A stretch of 64,000 bases of DNA, from the NCBI RefSeq assembly GCF_003967275.1, contig NZ_AP018721.1:620001-684000 (forward strand), written 5' to 3'. Below, piece after piece: positions 18,798-27,706 of the stretch (its first letter is position 1; each line of letters begins with the position of its first letter). Below the pieces are notes generated by a model. That model saw only the letters and a program-made list of their open reading frames with translations, was not told the origin of the DNA and did no database searches. This stretch comes from Sulfuritortus calidifontis (GTDB lineage Bacteria; Pseudomonadota; Gammaproteobacteria; Burkholderiales; Thiobacillaceae). The translations under genes were made by a program, and so were the position numbers.

Positions 18798-19268
18798 GCC
18801 GCCGATGATAGCCTGAGCCTGACCTTGCCCGACGAATCGGCGACCCTGAATCTGGGTGCCCGTCTGGCCGCGGTGCTGCGTCCGGGGATGACGGTCTACC
18901 TCTCTGGCGACCTCGGCGCGGGCAAGACGACCCTGGTGCGGGGGTTGCTCAGAAGCCTCGGTTTTCGCGGTCGGGTGAAGAGTCCGACCTACACCCTGGT
19001 TGAACTTTATGAAGTTTCGAGCTTAAATTTATATCACTTTGATTTGTATCGGTTTGCCGACCCGGTCGAATGGGCGGAGGCGGGATTCCGCGAATACTTC
19101 AACGCCGGCTCGATCTGCCTGGTCGAATGGCCGGAAAAGGCGGCAGGGCTGCTGCCCGAGCCCGATCTGGCGCTGCGCCTGAGCTGGGCGGGCGAGGGGC
19201 GGCAAGCCGAACTGGTTGCTTACACGGAGGCAGGAAGACGTTGCATCGCATCGCTCAAGACCGCTTGA
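18789..19268 (+). CDS. tsaE: tRNA threonylcarbamoyladenosine biosynthesis ATPase TsaE
   Basis: A 159-residue P-loop ATPase of the TsaBDE complex that makes t6A37 in tRNA. The Walker A motif is GDLGAGKTTLVRG; downstream are VKSPTYTLVELY, YHFDLYRF and WAEAGFREYF, then LVEWPEKA. I take the ATG at 18789; an upstream in-frame ATG at 18774 is possible. The order tsaE-amiC is common. The amiC start lies inside its 3' end. Confidence 0.94.
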   Translation: MPHAADDSLSLTLPDESATLNLGARLAAVLRPGMTVYLSGDLGAGKTTLVRGLLRSLGFRGRVKSPTYTLVELYEVSSLNLYHFDLYRFADPVEWAEAGFREYFNAGSICLVEWPEKAAGLLPEPDLALRLSWAGEGRQAELVAYTEAGRRCIASLKTA

Positions 19269-20506
19269 AACCTTGGCTGCTGCTGGCGCTGGGCTGGGCC
19301 TGCGCCTGGGCGTTCGCCGCCCAGGCCGCGGTCGGGGTCAAGGCGGTACGTCTGTGGCCGTCGGCCGACTACAGCCGCATCGCCATCGAACTGAGCGAAG
19401 AGATCGGCTTCAAGCAGTTCCAGCTGAAGAACCCCGAGCGCATCGTGCTCGACCTCGAAGGCGTCGAGCCCGAGGCCGCGCTGACCGAGCTCGGTGGCAA
19501 GATCGGCGCCCAGGACCCTTACATTGCCGGGGTGCGGGTCGCCCGCAACCGGCCCGGCGTCACCCGCATGGTGATCGACCTCAAGCAGGAGAGCCGGCCG
19601 CAGATCTTCACCTTGAAGCCGTTCGGCGACTACGGCCATCGCTTGGTGCTCGATGTCTATCCGGCTGCGACACCGCCGGCCCTGGACAAGCAGGTGGAAA
19701 GCGCCATCGCCCAGGCCGAGCAGGAGGCCAAGCCGGCGGACAAGATCGCCTCGATCAAGCCGGGCAAGGCGGGCAAGAATGAGATGGTGCGTCTGGTCAC
19801 CGTGGCCATCGACCCCGGCCACGGCGGTGAAGACCCGGGCGCCATCGGCGCCAATGGTTCGCGCGAGAAGGAGGTCACCCTGGCGGTGGCCCGCCGGCTC
19901 AAGGCCCAGATCGACCGGCTGCCCAATATGCGGGCCTATCTTACCCGCGACGGCGACTACTTCATCCCCCTGCACGAGCGGGTGAACAAGGCGCGGCGGG
20001 CACAGGCCGACCTCTTCGTCTCCATCCATGCCGATGCCTTCATCCGGCCGGATGCCCGCGGCTCCTCAGTCTTCGCCCTGTCGGAGAAGGGCGCGACCTC
20101 GGCTGCCGCGCGCTGGCTGGCCAAGCGGGAGAACGACGCCGACCTGATCGGCGGCGTCAACATCGACGTCAAGGATGTCTACCTCAAGCAGACCCTGCTC
20201 GACCTGTCGCAGACCGCGACCATCGCCGACAGCCTCAAGCTCGGCCGCGCCGTGCTTGATGAGCTGGGCGAGATCAACACCCTGCACAAGCCGCACGTCG
20301 AACAGGCCGGCTTCGCCGTGCTCAAGGCGCCGGACATCCCCTCGATCCTGGTCGAGACCGCCTTCATCTCCAATCCCGAGGAGGAGCGGCGACTGACCGA
20401 CGATGCCTACCAGGACAGGCTGGCGGCGGCCATCGCCGGCGGCATCAAGGCCTATTTCGACAAGAATCCGCCGTTGGCCCGCACCCGCGTGGTTCAGAGC
20501 TTTTGA
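19241..20506 (+). CDS. amiC: N-acetylmuramoyl-L-alanine amidase AmiC (AMIN + Amidase_3)
   Basis: A 421-residue periplasmic zinc amidase that cleaves septal peptidoglycan. A signal peptide (LLLALGWACAWAFAAQA) is followed by an AMIN domain (about residues 32-135, septal targeting), a Lys/Ala-rich linker, and an Amidase_3 catalytic domain (about 195-412). Zinc/catalytic motifs are visible: AIDPGHGGEDPGAIG, then SREKEVTLAVA (Glu ligand), FVSIHADAF and LVETAFISNPEEE. I choose the TTG at 19241 because a good GGAGG-type site precedes it and it puts the signal peptide at the N-terminus; it overlaps tsaE by 28 bp. Confidence 0.93.
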   Translation: MHRIAQDRLKPWLLLALGWACAWAFAAQAAVGVKAVRLWPSADYSRIAIELSEEIGFKQFQLKNPERIVLDLEGVEPEAALTELGGKIGAQDPYIAGVRVARNRPGVTRMVIDLKQESRPQIFTLKPFGDYGHRLVLDVYPAATPPALDKQVESAIAQAEQEAKPADKIASIKPGKAGKNEMVRLVTVAIDPGHGGEDPGAIGANGSREKEVTLAVARRLKAQIDRLPNMRAYLTRDGDYFIPLHERVNKARRAQADLFVSIHADAFIRPDARGSSVFALSEKGATSAAARWLAKRENDADLIGGVNIDVKDVYLKQTLLDLSQTATIADSLKLGRAVLDELGEINTLHKPHVEQAGFAVLKAPDIPSILVETAFISNPEEERRLTDDAYQDRLAAAIAGGIKAYFDKNPPLARTRVVQSF

Positions 20507-20545
20507 CCTGAACTGACCCTGCGGGTACTATCGTTTCCCCGGTAA

Positions 20546-21808
20546 TTGCCCAGCCTTCCCGCCGTGACCCAGCAGGACGTCACCGTCTCTCCGCTCCATC
20601 GCATGGATTCGCCCGCCGATTCGGCCGAGGTTGGTGCGCCCGCGCCTGGTGCCTTCGAGGTCAGCCAGCCGGCGGCGCTGGAGGTGCTGGCCGAGATCGC
20701 CGGCAGCATGAGCAGCGAGAGCAATGTCGAGCAGATGCTCATGCGCTTCCTCGAGATCATGGTGCGGCTGTCCGGCGCCAAGGCCGGCGTGGTGCGCATC
20801 CTCACCGCGGATGGCGGCCACCTGCGCCTGGCCGGCTCGATCGGGCTGCCCGACGCCGTGGTCGAGAAGGAGCGCTTCATGCCGCTCGAATGCGGCATCT
20901 GCGGCCAGGCCACGCTGACCCAGGACACCCAGCTCGGCCAGGTGCTCACCGTCTGCCAGAAGCAGGTGCGTCACATGTACGTGGCCAACCAATGCCGGAC
21001 CATTTTCGCCGTGCCGCTGCGGCACAAGGGCAAGGTGCTCGGCGTCTATAACCTGTTCATGGACACCGATCAGCGCCTGTCCGACGACGTGCGCTATCTG
21101 TTCAACTCGATCAGCGAACACCTGGGCATGGCCCTGGAGAATGCCCGGCTGACCCGGGAGAACATGCGCATCTCGCTGATGAACGAGCGAACCATGCTGG
21201 CCAACCAGATCCACGATTCGGTGGCGCAGACCCTGGCCTATGCCAAGATGCGCCTGTCGGTGTTGACCGACGCCCTGGCCGACGGCGAGATGGACCGCGC
21301 CAACGGCTATATCGCCGATGTCGAAGAGGCGGTCGATGTCGCCTATGCCGAGATCCGCAACCTGATCACCCAGTTCCGCGATCGCATCGACCCGCGCGGC
21401 CTGGTCCATGCCCTGCATGAAATGGTGGACAGCTTCCGCAAGAAGGCCAATGCCGACGTCGACTTCCTCAACGTCGCCCAGGACGTGATGCTGACGCCGG
21501 AAGAAGAGGTGCAGGTCTTCCACATCATCCAGGAAGCCCTGTACAACATCAGCAAGCACGCCCGGGCGCGCCATGTCATCGTCACCCTCGACCTGCACGA
21601 CGGCCAATACATCGCCAACGTCGCCGACGACGGCGTTGGCCTGCACGGCGGCAATGCCTCGAGCGTGGGCAAGAGTTTCGGCCTCACCATCATGCGTGAG
21701 CGGGCAGCCAAGCTGAACGGCAAGCTGACCATCGAGAGCCGGCCAGCCGGCGGTACCCTGGTCCGGCTTACCTTCCCGGCCCGGCAACCGGAGTCCGGCA
21801 GCAAATGA
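20546..21808 (+). CDS. Cytoplasmic GAF-domain sensor histidine kinase (NarX-like, HPK7)
   Basis: About 420 residues with no transmembrane segment. Residues ~40-195 form a GAF domain with four cysteines (116, 119, 137 and 150 counted from this start; C-x2-C-x17-C-x12-C). A HisKA_3 dimerisation domain follows with the phospho-acceptor in NQIHDSVAQTLAYA, then an HATPase domain with HIIQEALYNISKHARA and VADDGVGL. The start is uncertain: TTG 20546, GTG 20564 and ATG 20603 are all in frame and none has a good ribosome-binding site. It is translationally coupled to the LuxR-type regulator that follows, so the two form a two-component system; the signal is unknown, possibly redox or oxygen. Confidence 0.88.
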   Translation: MPSLPAVTQQDVTVSPLHRMDSPADSAEVGAPAPGAFEVSQPAALEVLAEIAGSMSSESNVEQMLMRFLEIMVRLSGAKAGVVRILTADGGHLRLAGSIGLPDAVVEKERFMPLECGICGQATLTQDTQLGQVLTVCQKQVRHMYVANQCRTIFAVPLRHKGKVLGVYNLFMDTDQRLSDDVRYLFNSISEHLGMALENARLTRENMRISLMNERTMLANQIHDSVAQTLAYAKMRLSVLTDALADGEMDRANGYIADVEEAVDVAYAEIRNLITQFRDRIDPRGLVHALHEMVDSFRKKANADVDFLNVAQDVMLTPEEEVQVFHIIQEALYNISKHARARHVIVTLDLHDGQYIANVADDGVGLHGGNASSVGKSFGLTIMRERAAKLNGKLTIESRPAGGTLVRLTFPARQPESGSK

Positions 21809-22473
21809 GCCACCAGATCCGCATCATCCTTTGCGACGACCACACCCTGTTCCGCAAAGGGCTGGTCGAACTGCTGGAGCGCGAAGGCCTGATCGAGGTC
21901 TCCAACATCACCGGCAACCCGGCCGAGGTGGCCGAGCTGCTGCGCGAGCACAAACCCGACGTCCTGCTGCTCGACCTCAACATCGGTGGCGTCGACGGCA
22001 TCAACGTCATGCAGGAATTGCGGGCGGAGGGCTTCACCCTGCCGGTGCTCATGCTCACCGTGAGCGAGGCCGAGGACGACCTGGCCCGCGCCCTGCGCGG
22101 CGGTGCCAACGGCTATCTGCTCAAGAGCATGGAGCCGGACGAGGTGGTCGACGCCATCCAGCGCGCCCACAAGGGCGAGACCGTGGTCGCCCCGGCGATG
22201 ACCGCCAAGCTGGTCAGCCTGCTCGACCAGAAGAGCAGCAGCAGCGCTTCGCTGCTCGATTCCCTGACCCAGCGCGAGCGGGAAATCCTCACCCATCTGG
22301 CCCGCGGCGAGAGCAACAAGGCCATCGCCCGCCAGCTGGAGATCAGCTACGACACGGTCAAGCTGCACGTGCGCCACATCCTGGCCAAGCTCAACCTGTC
22401 CTCGCGGGTCGAGGCCGCCGTGTTCGCGGTGGAGCACAAGCTGACCCCGGGCCTCGACAGCAAGAAGCCATAG
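21805..22473 (+). CDS. NarL/FixJ-family response regulator
   Basis: A 222-residue regulator. The receiver domain has the acidic pair (CDDH), the phospho-acceptor Asp in VLLLDLNIGG, a conserved Thr/Ser and the Lys in YLLKSMEP. The C-terminal LuxR-type helix-turn-helix includes LTQREREILTHLARGESNKAIARQL in two parts and the recognition helix in SYDTVKLHVRHILAKLNL. The ATG overlaps the kinase stop by four bases. Its partner is the GAF kinase upstream. The protein resembles NarL closely, but a second, more NarL-like gene exists at 62790. Confidence 0.93.
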   Translation: MSHQIRIILCDDHTLFRKGLVELLEREGLIEVSNITGNPAEVAELLREHKPDVLLLDLNIGGVDGINVMQELRAEGFTLPVLMLTVSEAEDDLARALRGGANGYLLKSMEPDEVVDAIQRAHKGETVVAPAMTAKLVSLLDQKSSSSASLLDSLTQREREILTHLARGESNKAIARQLEISYDTVKLHVRHILAKLNLSSRVEAAVFAVEHKLTPGLDSKKP

Positions 22474-22475
22474 GC

Positions 22476-22496
22476 TGTCCCCGCGCAGCGGGGACA
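22476..22496 (+). terminator. Hairpin after the response regulator
   Basis: A perfect 9-bp GC-rich stem (22476-22484 with 22488-22496) with a 3-base loop, three bases after the response-regulator stop. No U run follows, so it is a weak terminator or a 3' stabilising hairpin between two convergent genes. Confidence 0.4.
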
Positions 22497-22514
22497 ACCT
22501 GCATCGCGAATCGC

Positions 22515-23438
22515 TTAAAGTCCCGCCAGCACCTTGATATGCGCCGCCACGCTGCGGCCAAGGGCACTCAGGTTGTAACCGCCTTCCAGTAGCGACACCA
22601 GCCGGCCCCGCGCATGTTTTTCGGCCACGGCCATGACCTGCTCGGTGATCCAGCCATAGTCGGCCTCGACCAGGCGAAAGTGCGCGAGGTCGTCCTCGCG
22701 GTGGCCGTCGAAGCCGGCCGAGCAGAAGACGAATTCCGGCTTGAACCTCTCCAGCGCGGGCAGCACTTTGGCCTCGAAGGCGGCGCGGTAGGCCGTGCCA
22801 TCGGTGCCGGCCGGCAACGGCACGGGCACGATATGATCGCTCAGGGTGTCGGCGCCGCTGTGCGGGTAGTAGGGGTGTTGGAAGCTGGAGCAGAGCAGCA
22901 CGTGCGGCTCGTCGGCGAAGATGTCCTCGGTGCCGTTGCCGTGGTGCACGTCGAAGTCGACGATGGCGACGCGTGCCAGCCTATGTGCCGCCAGGGCGTG
23001 GGCGGTGGCGACGGCGACGTTGTTGAAGATGCAGAAACCCATGGCCTGGTTGCGCGTGGCATGGTGGCCGGGCGGGCGCACGGCGACGAAGGCGTTGGCC
23101 ACCTCGCCGGCCATCACTTTATCCACCGCCAGCACGGCGCCGCCGGCGGCGCGCCGGGCCGCCTCCAGCGTGGCGGGGCACATGGCGGTGTCGCCATCGA
23201 GCTGGATCAGGCCTTCGCTCGGCGCCGCCCGCTCGATCGCCGCGACATAACCGGCGTCATGCACCCGCAGCAGGGCCTCGCGTTCGACCAGCGGGGCGTC
23301 GTAATGGCGCAGGAAGTCATAGAGGTGGGCGGCGTGCAGCCGGTCGTCGATGGCGCGCAGCCGGGCGGGCGATTCCGGATGCCAGGGCCCCATGTCGTGG
23401 CCGAGACAGGCGCGGTGGGTGATGTAGGCGGTGTGCAT
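22515..23438 (-). CDS. Histone-deacetylase-family (class II/AcuC-like) deacetylase
   Basis: A 307-residue arginase/deacetylase-fold zinc enzyme. The active-site motifs are intact: VRPPGHHAT, FCIFNNVAVA, DFDVHHGNGT (His pair and zinc ligand) and SAGFDGHREDD (Asp ligand), with LLEGGYN near the C-terminus. The ATG at 23438 gives MHTAYITH, the usual N-terminus. Substrates of bacterial members vary (acetyl-lysine in proteins, acetylpolyamines, acetoin use). It is divergent from a Pat-type lysine acetyltransferase gene, which suggests reversible protein acylation; that link is inference. Confidence 0.9.
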   Translation of the reverse strand: MHTAYITHRACLGHDMGPWHPESPARLRAIDDRLHAAHLYDFLRHYDAPLVEREALLRVHDAGYVAAIERAAPSEGLIQLDGDTAMCPATLEAARRAAGGAVLAVDKVMAGEVANAFVAVRPPGHHATRNQAMGFCIFNNVAVATAHALAAHRLARVAIVDFDVHHGNGTEDIFADEPHVLLCSSFQHPYYPHSGADTLSDHIVPVPLPAGTDGTAYRAAFEAKVLPALERFKPEFVFCSAGFDGHREDDLAHFRLVEADYGWITEQVMAVAEKHARGRLVSLLEGGYNLSALGRSVAAHIKVLAGL

Positions 23439-23532
23439 AATTGAAATATAGGCCGCCTCATGATACCCCCGATTCATGGCAGCGTAAGACGGACCCGCTA
23501 TCATGAGAGCGTTGCCAGGCAAGCGAGACACC

Positions 23533-26211
23533 ATGGGTCGCCATTATCTGCATCCCCTGTTCAATCCGCGCTCGGTCGCGGTCTTCGGCGCCAGCGAACG
23601 CGCCGGCTCGGTCGCCGGGGTGATCTACAAGAACCTGCTCGATTCCACCTTCGCCGGCCATCTGTATCCGGTCAATCCCAAGCACGGCACGGTGTTCGGC
23701 CAGAAATGCTATGCCTCGGCGGCCGATTTGCCGGAGACGCCGGATCTGGTGGTGATCGCGACGCCGGCCCATACCGTGACCGCGATCCTGCACGAGTGCG
23801 GCGAGCGCGGCATTCGCTTCGCCGTCGTGCTGTCGGCCGGCTTTCGCGAGCTGGGCGATCAGGGCGCCGCGCTTGAGCGCCAGGTGCATGAGGCGGCCAA
23901 GCAGCACGGCATCCGCTTCATCGGGCCCAACTGCCTGGGCATCCAGCGGCCGGCGATCGGGCTCAACGCCACCTTCGGCCCCGCCGCCGCGCGCAGCGGC
24001 GACCTTGCCCTGGTCTCGCAGTCCGGCGCGATCTGCACCGCCATGCTCGACTGGGCGGCGGCCAACGACATCGGTTTTTCCAGCATCATCTCCAGCGGCG
24101 CGGCGGCCGACATCGATTTCGGCGAGATCCTCGACTACCTGGCGGTGGATGCCTCCACCCGCAGCATCCTGCTCTACATCGAGGGCATCCGCGATGCCCG
24201 CAGCTTCGTCAGCGCCCTGCGCGCGGCGGCGCGGCTGAAGCCGGTGATCCTGGTCAAGGTCGGCCGGCACGAGGCGGGCACCCGCGCGATCCAGTCGCAC
24301 ACCGGCGCCCTGGTCGGTTCCGATGCGGTGTTCGATGCCCTGATCCGGCGCGCCGGCGTGGTTCGGGTCAACACCATCACCCAGTTGTTCGCCGCGGCGC
24401 GCGCCTTGTCCAGCCACATCAAGCCCAGCGGCAACCGCCTGGCCATTGTCACCAACGGCGGCGGCCCCGGCGTCATGGCCACCGACCGCGCCAGCGACCT
24501 GTGCGTGCGCCTGGCCGAGTTGGCGCCGGAGACCCTGCGGGCGCTCGATGCCGGTCTGCCACCGACCTGGTCGCACGGCAACCCGGTCGACATCCTGGGC
24601 GACGCCGGCGCCGAGCAATACCGGCTGGCCTTGCAGGCCTGCCTGGACGATGCGGGCGTCGACGGCGTGCTGGCCATGCTCACGCCCCAGGCCATGAGCT
24701 ATCCCCTGCAGGCGGCGCAGGCCCTGGTCGAGGTGGCGAAGGGCTCGCAGAAACCGGTGCTCGCCTGCTGGATGGGCGAGACCCAGGTCAAGGAGGCGCG
24801 CGGCCTGTTCCGTGAGGCGCGCATCCCCAGCTTCACCACGCCGGAGCCGGCGGTGGAGGTGTTCTCCTTCCTTTCCGCCTACTACGAGAATCAGCGCCAG
24901 CTCATGCAGACGCCGGGGCCGATCTCGCAGCAGGCCGAGCCGGACGTCGAGGGCGCCAAGCTGATCGTCGAGGGGGCCCTGGCCGAGGGCCGGCACGTGC
25001 TGACCGAGGTGGAATCGAAGGCGTTGCTCGCCGCCTTCCACATCCCGGTGGCGCAGACCATGATCGTCCGTTCGCCGTCCGAGGCCATCCTGATGGCCGA
25101 GCAGCTCGGCTTCCCGGTGGCGATGAAGATCAACTCGCCCGACATCAGCCACAAGTCCGACGTCGGCGGCGTGCGCCTGAACCTGACCACCGGCCATGCC
25201 GTGCGCAGCGCCTATCAGGACCTGCTCGACCATGTGCACAAGGTGCGGCCGGAGGCGCGGCTGGAGGGGGTGGTGATCGAGCCCATGGTGGTCAAGCAGA
25301 ACGCGCGCGAACTCCTGATCGGCATCGCCTCCGATCCCGTGCTCGGCCCGGTCATCACCTTCGGCGCCGGCGGCGTCGCGGTCGAGGTATTCAAGGACCG
25401 CTCGGTCGCCCTGCCGCCGCTCAACTCCTATCTGGCGCGCGACCTGATGCAGCGCACCCGGATCTATCCCATGCTCGGCGAATTCCGCAACCTGCCGGCC
25501 GTGGCCGAGGACGCGCTGAAGGGCGTCCTGCTCCGGGTGTCGGAGATGGCCTGCGAGCTGCCCTGGATCCAGGAACTCGACATCAACCCGCTGTTGGCCG
25601 ACGAGCATGGCGTGCTGGCGGCCGATGCCCGCATCATCATCGCGGCCCGGCCCTCCGGCGCCGACCGCTACGGCCACATGGCCATCCACCCCTATCCGGC
25701 GCATCTGGTGTCCAAATGGCAGCTGGCCGACGGCCGCAACGTCATCATCCGGCCGATCCGACCGGAGGACGCCGAGATCGAGCAGACCTTCGTCCGCAAC
25801 CTGTCGCCCGAGACCAAGTACTTCCGCTTCATGGACAGCCTGCAGGAACTCAAGCAGGAGACCCTGGTACGGCTGACCCAGATCGACTACGACCGGGAGA
25901 TGGCCTTCATCGCGGTGACCGAGATGGACGGCAGGGAGGTGGAGCTGGGGGTGGTGCGCTATGCGATCAACCCGGACGCCGAGTCCTGCGAGTTCGCCCT
26001 GGTCGTGTCCGACCAGTGGCAGCGCAAGGGCATCGGCTACAAGTTGATGGAGGTGCTGATGGACAGCGCCCGGACCAAGGGCATCCGGCTGATGGAGGGC
26101 GAGGTGCTGGCGAGCAACCGCAAGATGCTGAGCCTGGTCGGCAAGCTCGGCTTCCGCAGCGAGCCGCACCCCGAGGACCCCGGCGTGCGGCGCATCCAGC
26201 GCGAACTCTGA
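23533..26211 (+). CDS. Pat-type protein acetyltransferase (acyl-CoA synthetase-like + GNAT)
   Basis: About 892 residues. In order: CoA-binding domain (about 1-140, NPRSVAVFGASERAGS), succinyl-CoA-ligase-like flavodoxin domains (about 145-460, with LVSQSGAICTAMLDWA and SHTGALVGSDAVFDA), an ATP-grasp domain (about 480-700), and a C-terminal GNAT domain (about 725-890, with SDQWQRKGIGYKLMEVL as the acetyl-CoA loop). This is the architecture of Pat/PatZ (YfiQ), which acetylates lysines such as that of acetyl-CoA synthetase. I chose the ATG at 23533, at the conserved N-terminus; an ATG at 23503 would add ten residues. Divergent from the deacetylase-like gene. Confidence 0.92.
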   Translation: MGRHYLHPLFNPRSVAVFGASERAGSVAGVIYKNLLDSTFAGHLYPVNPKHGTVFGQKCYASAADLPETPDLVVIATPAHTVTAILHECGERGIRFAVVLSAGFRELGDQGAALERQVHEAAKQHGIRFIGPNCLGIQRPAIGLNATFGPAAARSGDLALVSQSGAICTAMLDWAAANDIGFSSIISSGAAADIDFGEILDYLAVDASTRSILLYIEGIRDARSFVSALRAAARLKPVILVKVGRHEAGTRAIQSHTGALVGSDAVFDALIRRAGVVRVNTITQLFAAARALSSHIKPSGNRLAIVTNGGGPGVMATDRASDLCVRLAELAPETLRALDAGLPPTWSHGNPVDILGDAGAEQYRLALQACLDDAGVDGVLAMLTPQAMSYPLQAAQALVEVAKGSQKPVLACWMGETQVKEARGLFREARIPSFTTPEPAVEVFSFLSAYYENQRQLMQTPGPISQQAEPDVEGAKLIVEGALAEGRHVLTEVESKALLAAFHIPVAQTMIVRSPSEAILMAEQLGFPVAMKINSPDISHKSDVGGVRLNLTTGHAVRSAYQDLLDHVHKVRPEARLEGVVIEPMVVKQNARELLIGIASDPVLGPVITFGAGGVAVEVFKDRSVALPPLNSYLARDLMQRTRIYPMLGEFRNLPAVAEDALKGVLLRVSEMACELPWIQELDINPLLADEHGVLAADARIIIAARPSGADRYGHMAIHPYPAHLVSKWQLADGRNVIIRPIRPEDAEIEQTFVRNLSPETKYFRFMDSLQELKQETLVRLTQIDYDREMAFIAVTEMDGREVELGVVRYAINPDAESCEFALVVSDQWQRKGIGYKLMEVLMDSARTKGIRLMEGEVLASNRKMLSLVGKLGFRSEPHPEDPGVRRIQREL

Positions 26212-26227
26212 CGGCGCCCGCCGTCAG
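26208..26227 (+). terminator. Short hairpin at the end of the acetyltransferase gene
   Basis: A 7-8 bp stem (26208-26215 with 26220-26227) overlaps the stop codon in the 20-bp convergent gap to cysG. There is no T run, so termination is uncertain. Confidence 0.3.
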
Positions 26228-26231
26228 GGAT

Positions 26232-27662
26232 TTACAGGCGGGTCGGCTGGTCCAGCGGCGTTGCCGCGGCCGGAGCCTCCGGCTTGAACCAGGCCAGCTT
26301 CTCGTGCAGCTTGACCACGTGGCCGACGATGATCAGGGTCGGCGGCTTCAGTTGCGCCGCTTGCGCGACCTGAGGCAGGGTGCCGACGGTGGCGGTGACC
26401 ACGCGCTGGTTCGGCGTGGTGCCCTGCTGGACGATGGCGGCCGGGGTGTCGGCCGGGATGCCCCGCTCGATCATGCCCTGGCACAGCGAGGCGATGCCCT
26501 TGAGCCCCATATAGATCACCACGGTCTGGTTCGGCCGGCCGATCGAGGCCCAGTCGAGGTGGACCGTGTTGTCCTTGAGGTGGCCGGTGACGAAGGCGAC
26601 CGACTGGGCATAGTCGCGATGGGTGAGCGGGATGCCGGCGTAGGAGGCGACGCCCGAGGCCGCGGTGATGCCGGGCACCACCTGGAACGGCACGCCGTGC
26701 TCGGTCAAGGTCTCGATCTCCTCGCCGCCGCGGCCGAAGATGAAGGGGTCGCCGCCCTTCAGCCGCAGTACCCGCTTGCCCTCCTGGGCCAGACGCACCA
26801 GCAAGAGGTTGATCTCCTCCTGCGGCACCGCATGGTTGTCGCGCTCCTTGCCGACGTAGATGCGGTCGGCGTCGCGCCGGCACATGTCGAGAATGGGCTG
26901 GGTGACCAGGCGGTCGTAGACCACCACATCGGCCTGCTGCATCAGGCGCAGGGCACGGAAGGTCAGCAGGTCCGGGTTGCCCGGGCCGGCGCCGACCAGG
27001 TAGACCTCGCCGGTGGGCAATTCGAGGTTGTCGCTCTCCAGCAGGCGGTTGATGGCAACCTCGGCATCCTGCTCGCGGCTGGCGAAGACCATCTCCGCCA
27101 CCGGCGACAGGAACACCCTTTCCCAGAACTTGCGTCGCTCGGCGCTGGTGGGAAAGCGCGCCCGCACCTTGTCGCGGAAACGGCCGGCCAGTTGGGCCAG
27201 GCGGCCGTAGGCCGAGGGGATCAGGGTTTCCAGCCGGGCCCGCAGCATGCGCGACAGCACCGGCGCCTCGCCGCCGCTGGCGATGGCGACCAGGATCGGC
27301 GAGCGGTCCATGATCGAGGGCATGATGAAGCTGCACAGTTCCGGGGTGTCGACCACGTTGACCGGCAGGTGCCGGGCGCGGGCGGCCTCGTAGACCTGGC
27401 GATTCAGGGTGTCGTCCTCGGTCGCGGCGTAGACCAGGTCGAAACCATCAAGTTGCTCCGGCGCGAAGCTGGCCTGTCGGTGATGCAGGCGCTCGGCGCC
27501 CGGCAGCTGGGCGAAGGCCGGGTGCAGCGGGGTGGGGCTGAGCGCGGTCACCTCGGCACCGGCATTCAGCATCAGCGAGGCCTTGCGCGCGGCCACCTCG
27601 TCGCCGCCGACCACCAGACCCCTGCGGCCGCGGACATCCATGAAGATCGGTAAGTAGTCCAT
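26232..27662 (-). CDS. cysG: Siroheme synthase CysG (uroporphyrinogen methyltransferase/dehydrogenase/ferrochelatase)
   Basis: A 476-residue trifunctional enzyme. The N-terminal ~215 residues are the NAD-dependent dehydrogenase/ferrochelatase (GLVVGGDEVAARKASLML, then VYAATEDDTLN and VVDTPELCSFIMPS). The rest is an SAM-dependent uroporphyrinogen III methyltransferase (VYLVGAGPGNPDLLTFRAL, LRLKGGDPFIFGRGGEE, VVPGITAASG and YAGIPLTHRD). It makes siroheme, the cofactor of DsrAB and the entry compound for heme d1 made by the nir genes at 50713-55661. It is the last gene of the dsr gene row, 44 bp after dsrR. Confidence 0.96.
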   Translation of the reverse strand: MDYLPIFMDVRGRRGLVVGGDEVAARKASLMLNAGAEVTALSPTPLHPAFAQLPGAERLHHRQASFAPEQLDGFDLVYAATEDDTLNRQVYEAARARHLPVNVVDTPELCSFIMPSIMDRSPILVAIASGGEAPVLSRMLRARLETLIPSAYGRLAQLAGRFRDKVRARFPTSAERRKFWERVFLSPVAEMVFASREQDAEVAINRLLESDNLELPTGEVYLVGAGPGNPDLLTFRALRLMQQADVVVYDRLVTQPILDMCRRDADRIYVGKERDNHAVPQEEINLLLVRLAQEGKRVLRLKGGDPFIFGRGGEEIETLTEHGVPFQVVPGITAASGVASYAGIPLTHRDYAQSVAFVTGHLKDNTVHLDWASIGRPNQTVVIYMGLKGIASLCQGMIERGIPADTPAAIVQQGTTPNQRVVTATVGTLPQVAQAAQLKPPTLIIVGHVVKLHEKLAWFKPEAPAAATPLDQPTRL

Positions 27663-27706
27663 ACCCTGATCGAATCAATATCCCATCGACGAAACGAAGC
27701 CAGAGT

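Noticed and set aside
22476-22496. GC palindrome (TCCCCGC...GCGGGGA) resembling the core of a type I-E CRISPR repeat
   Set aside because: It occurs once, has no spacer-repeat periodicity and sits right after a stop codon; it is a 3' hairpin.
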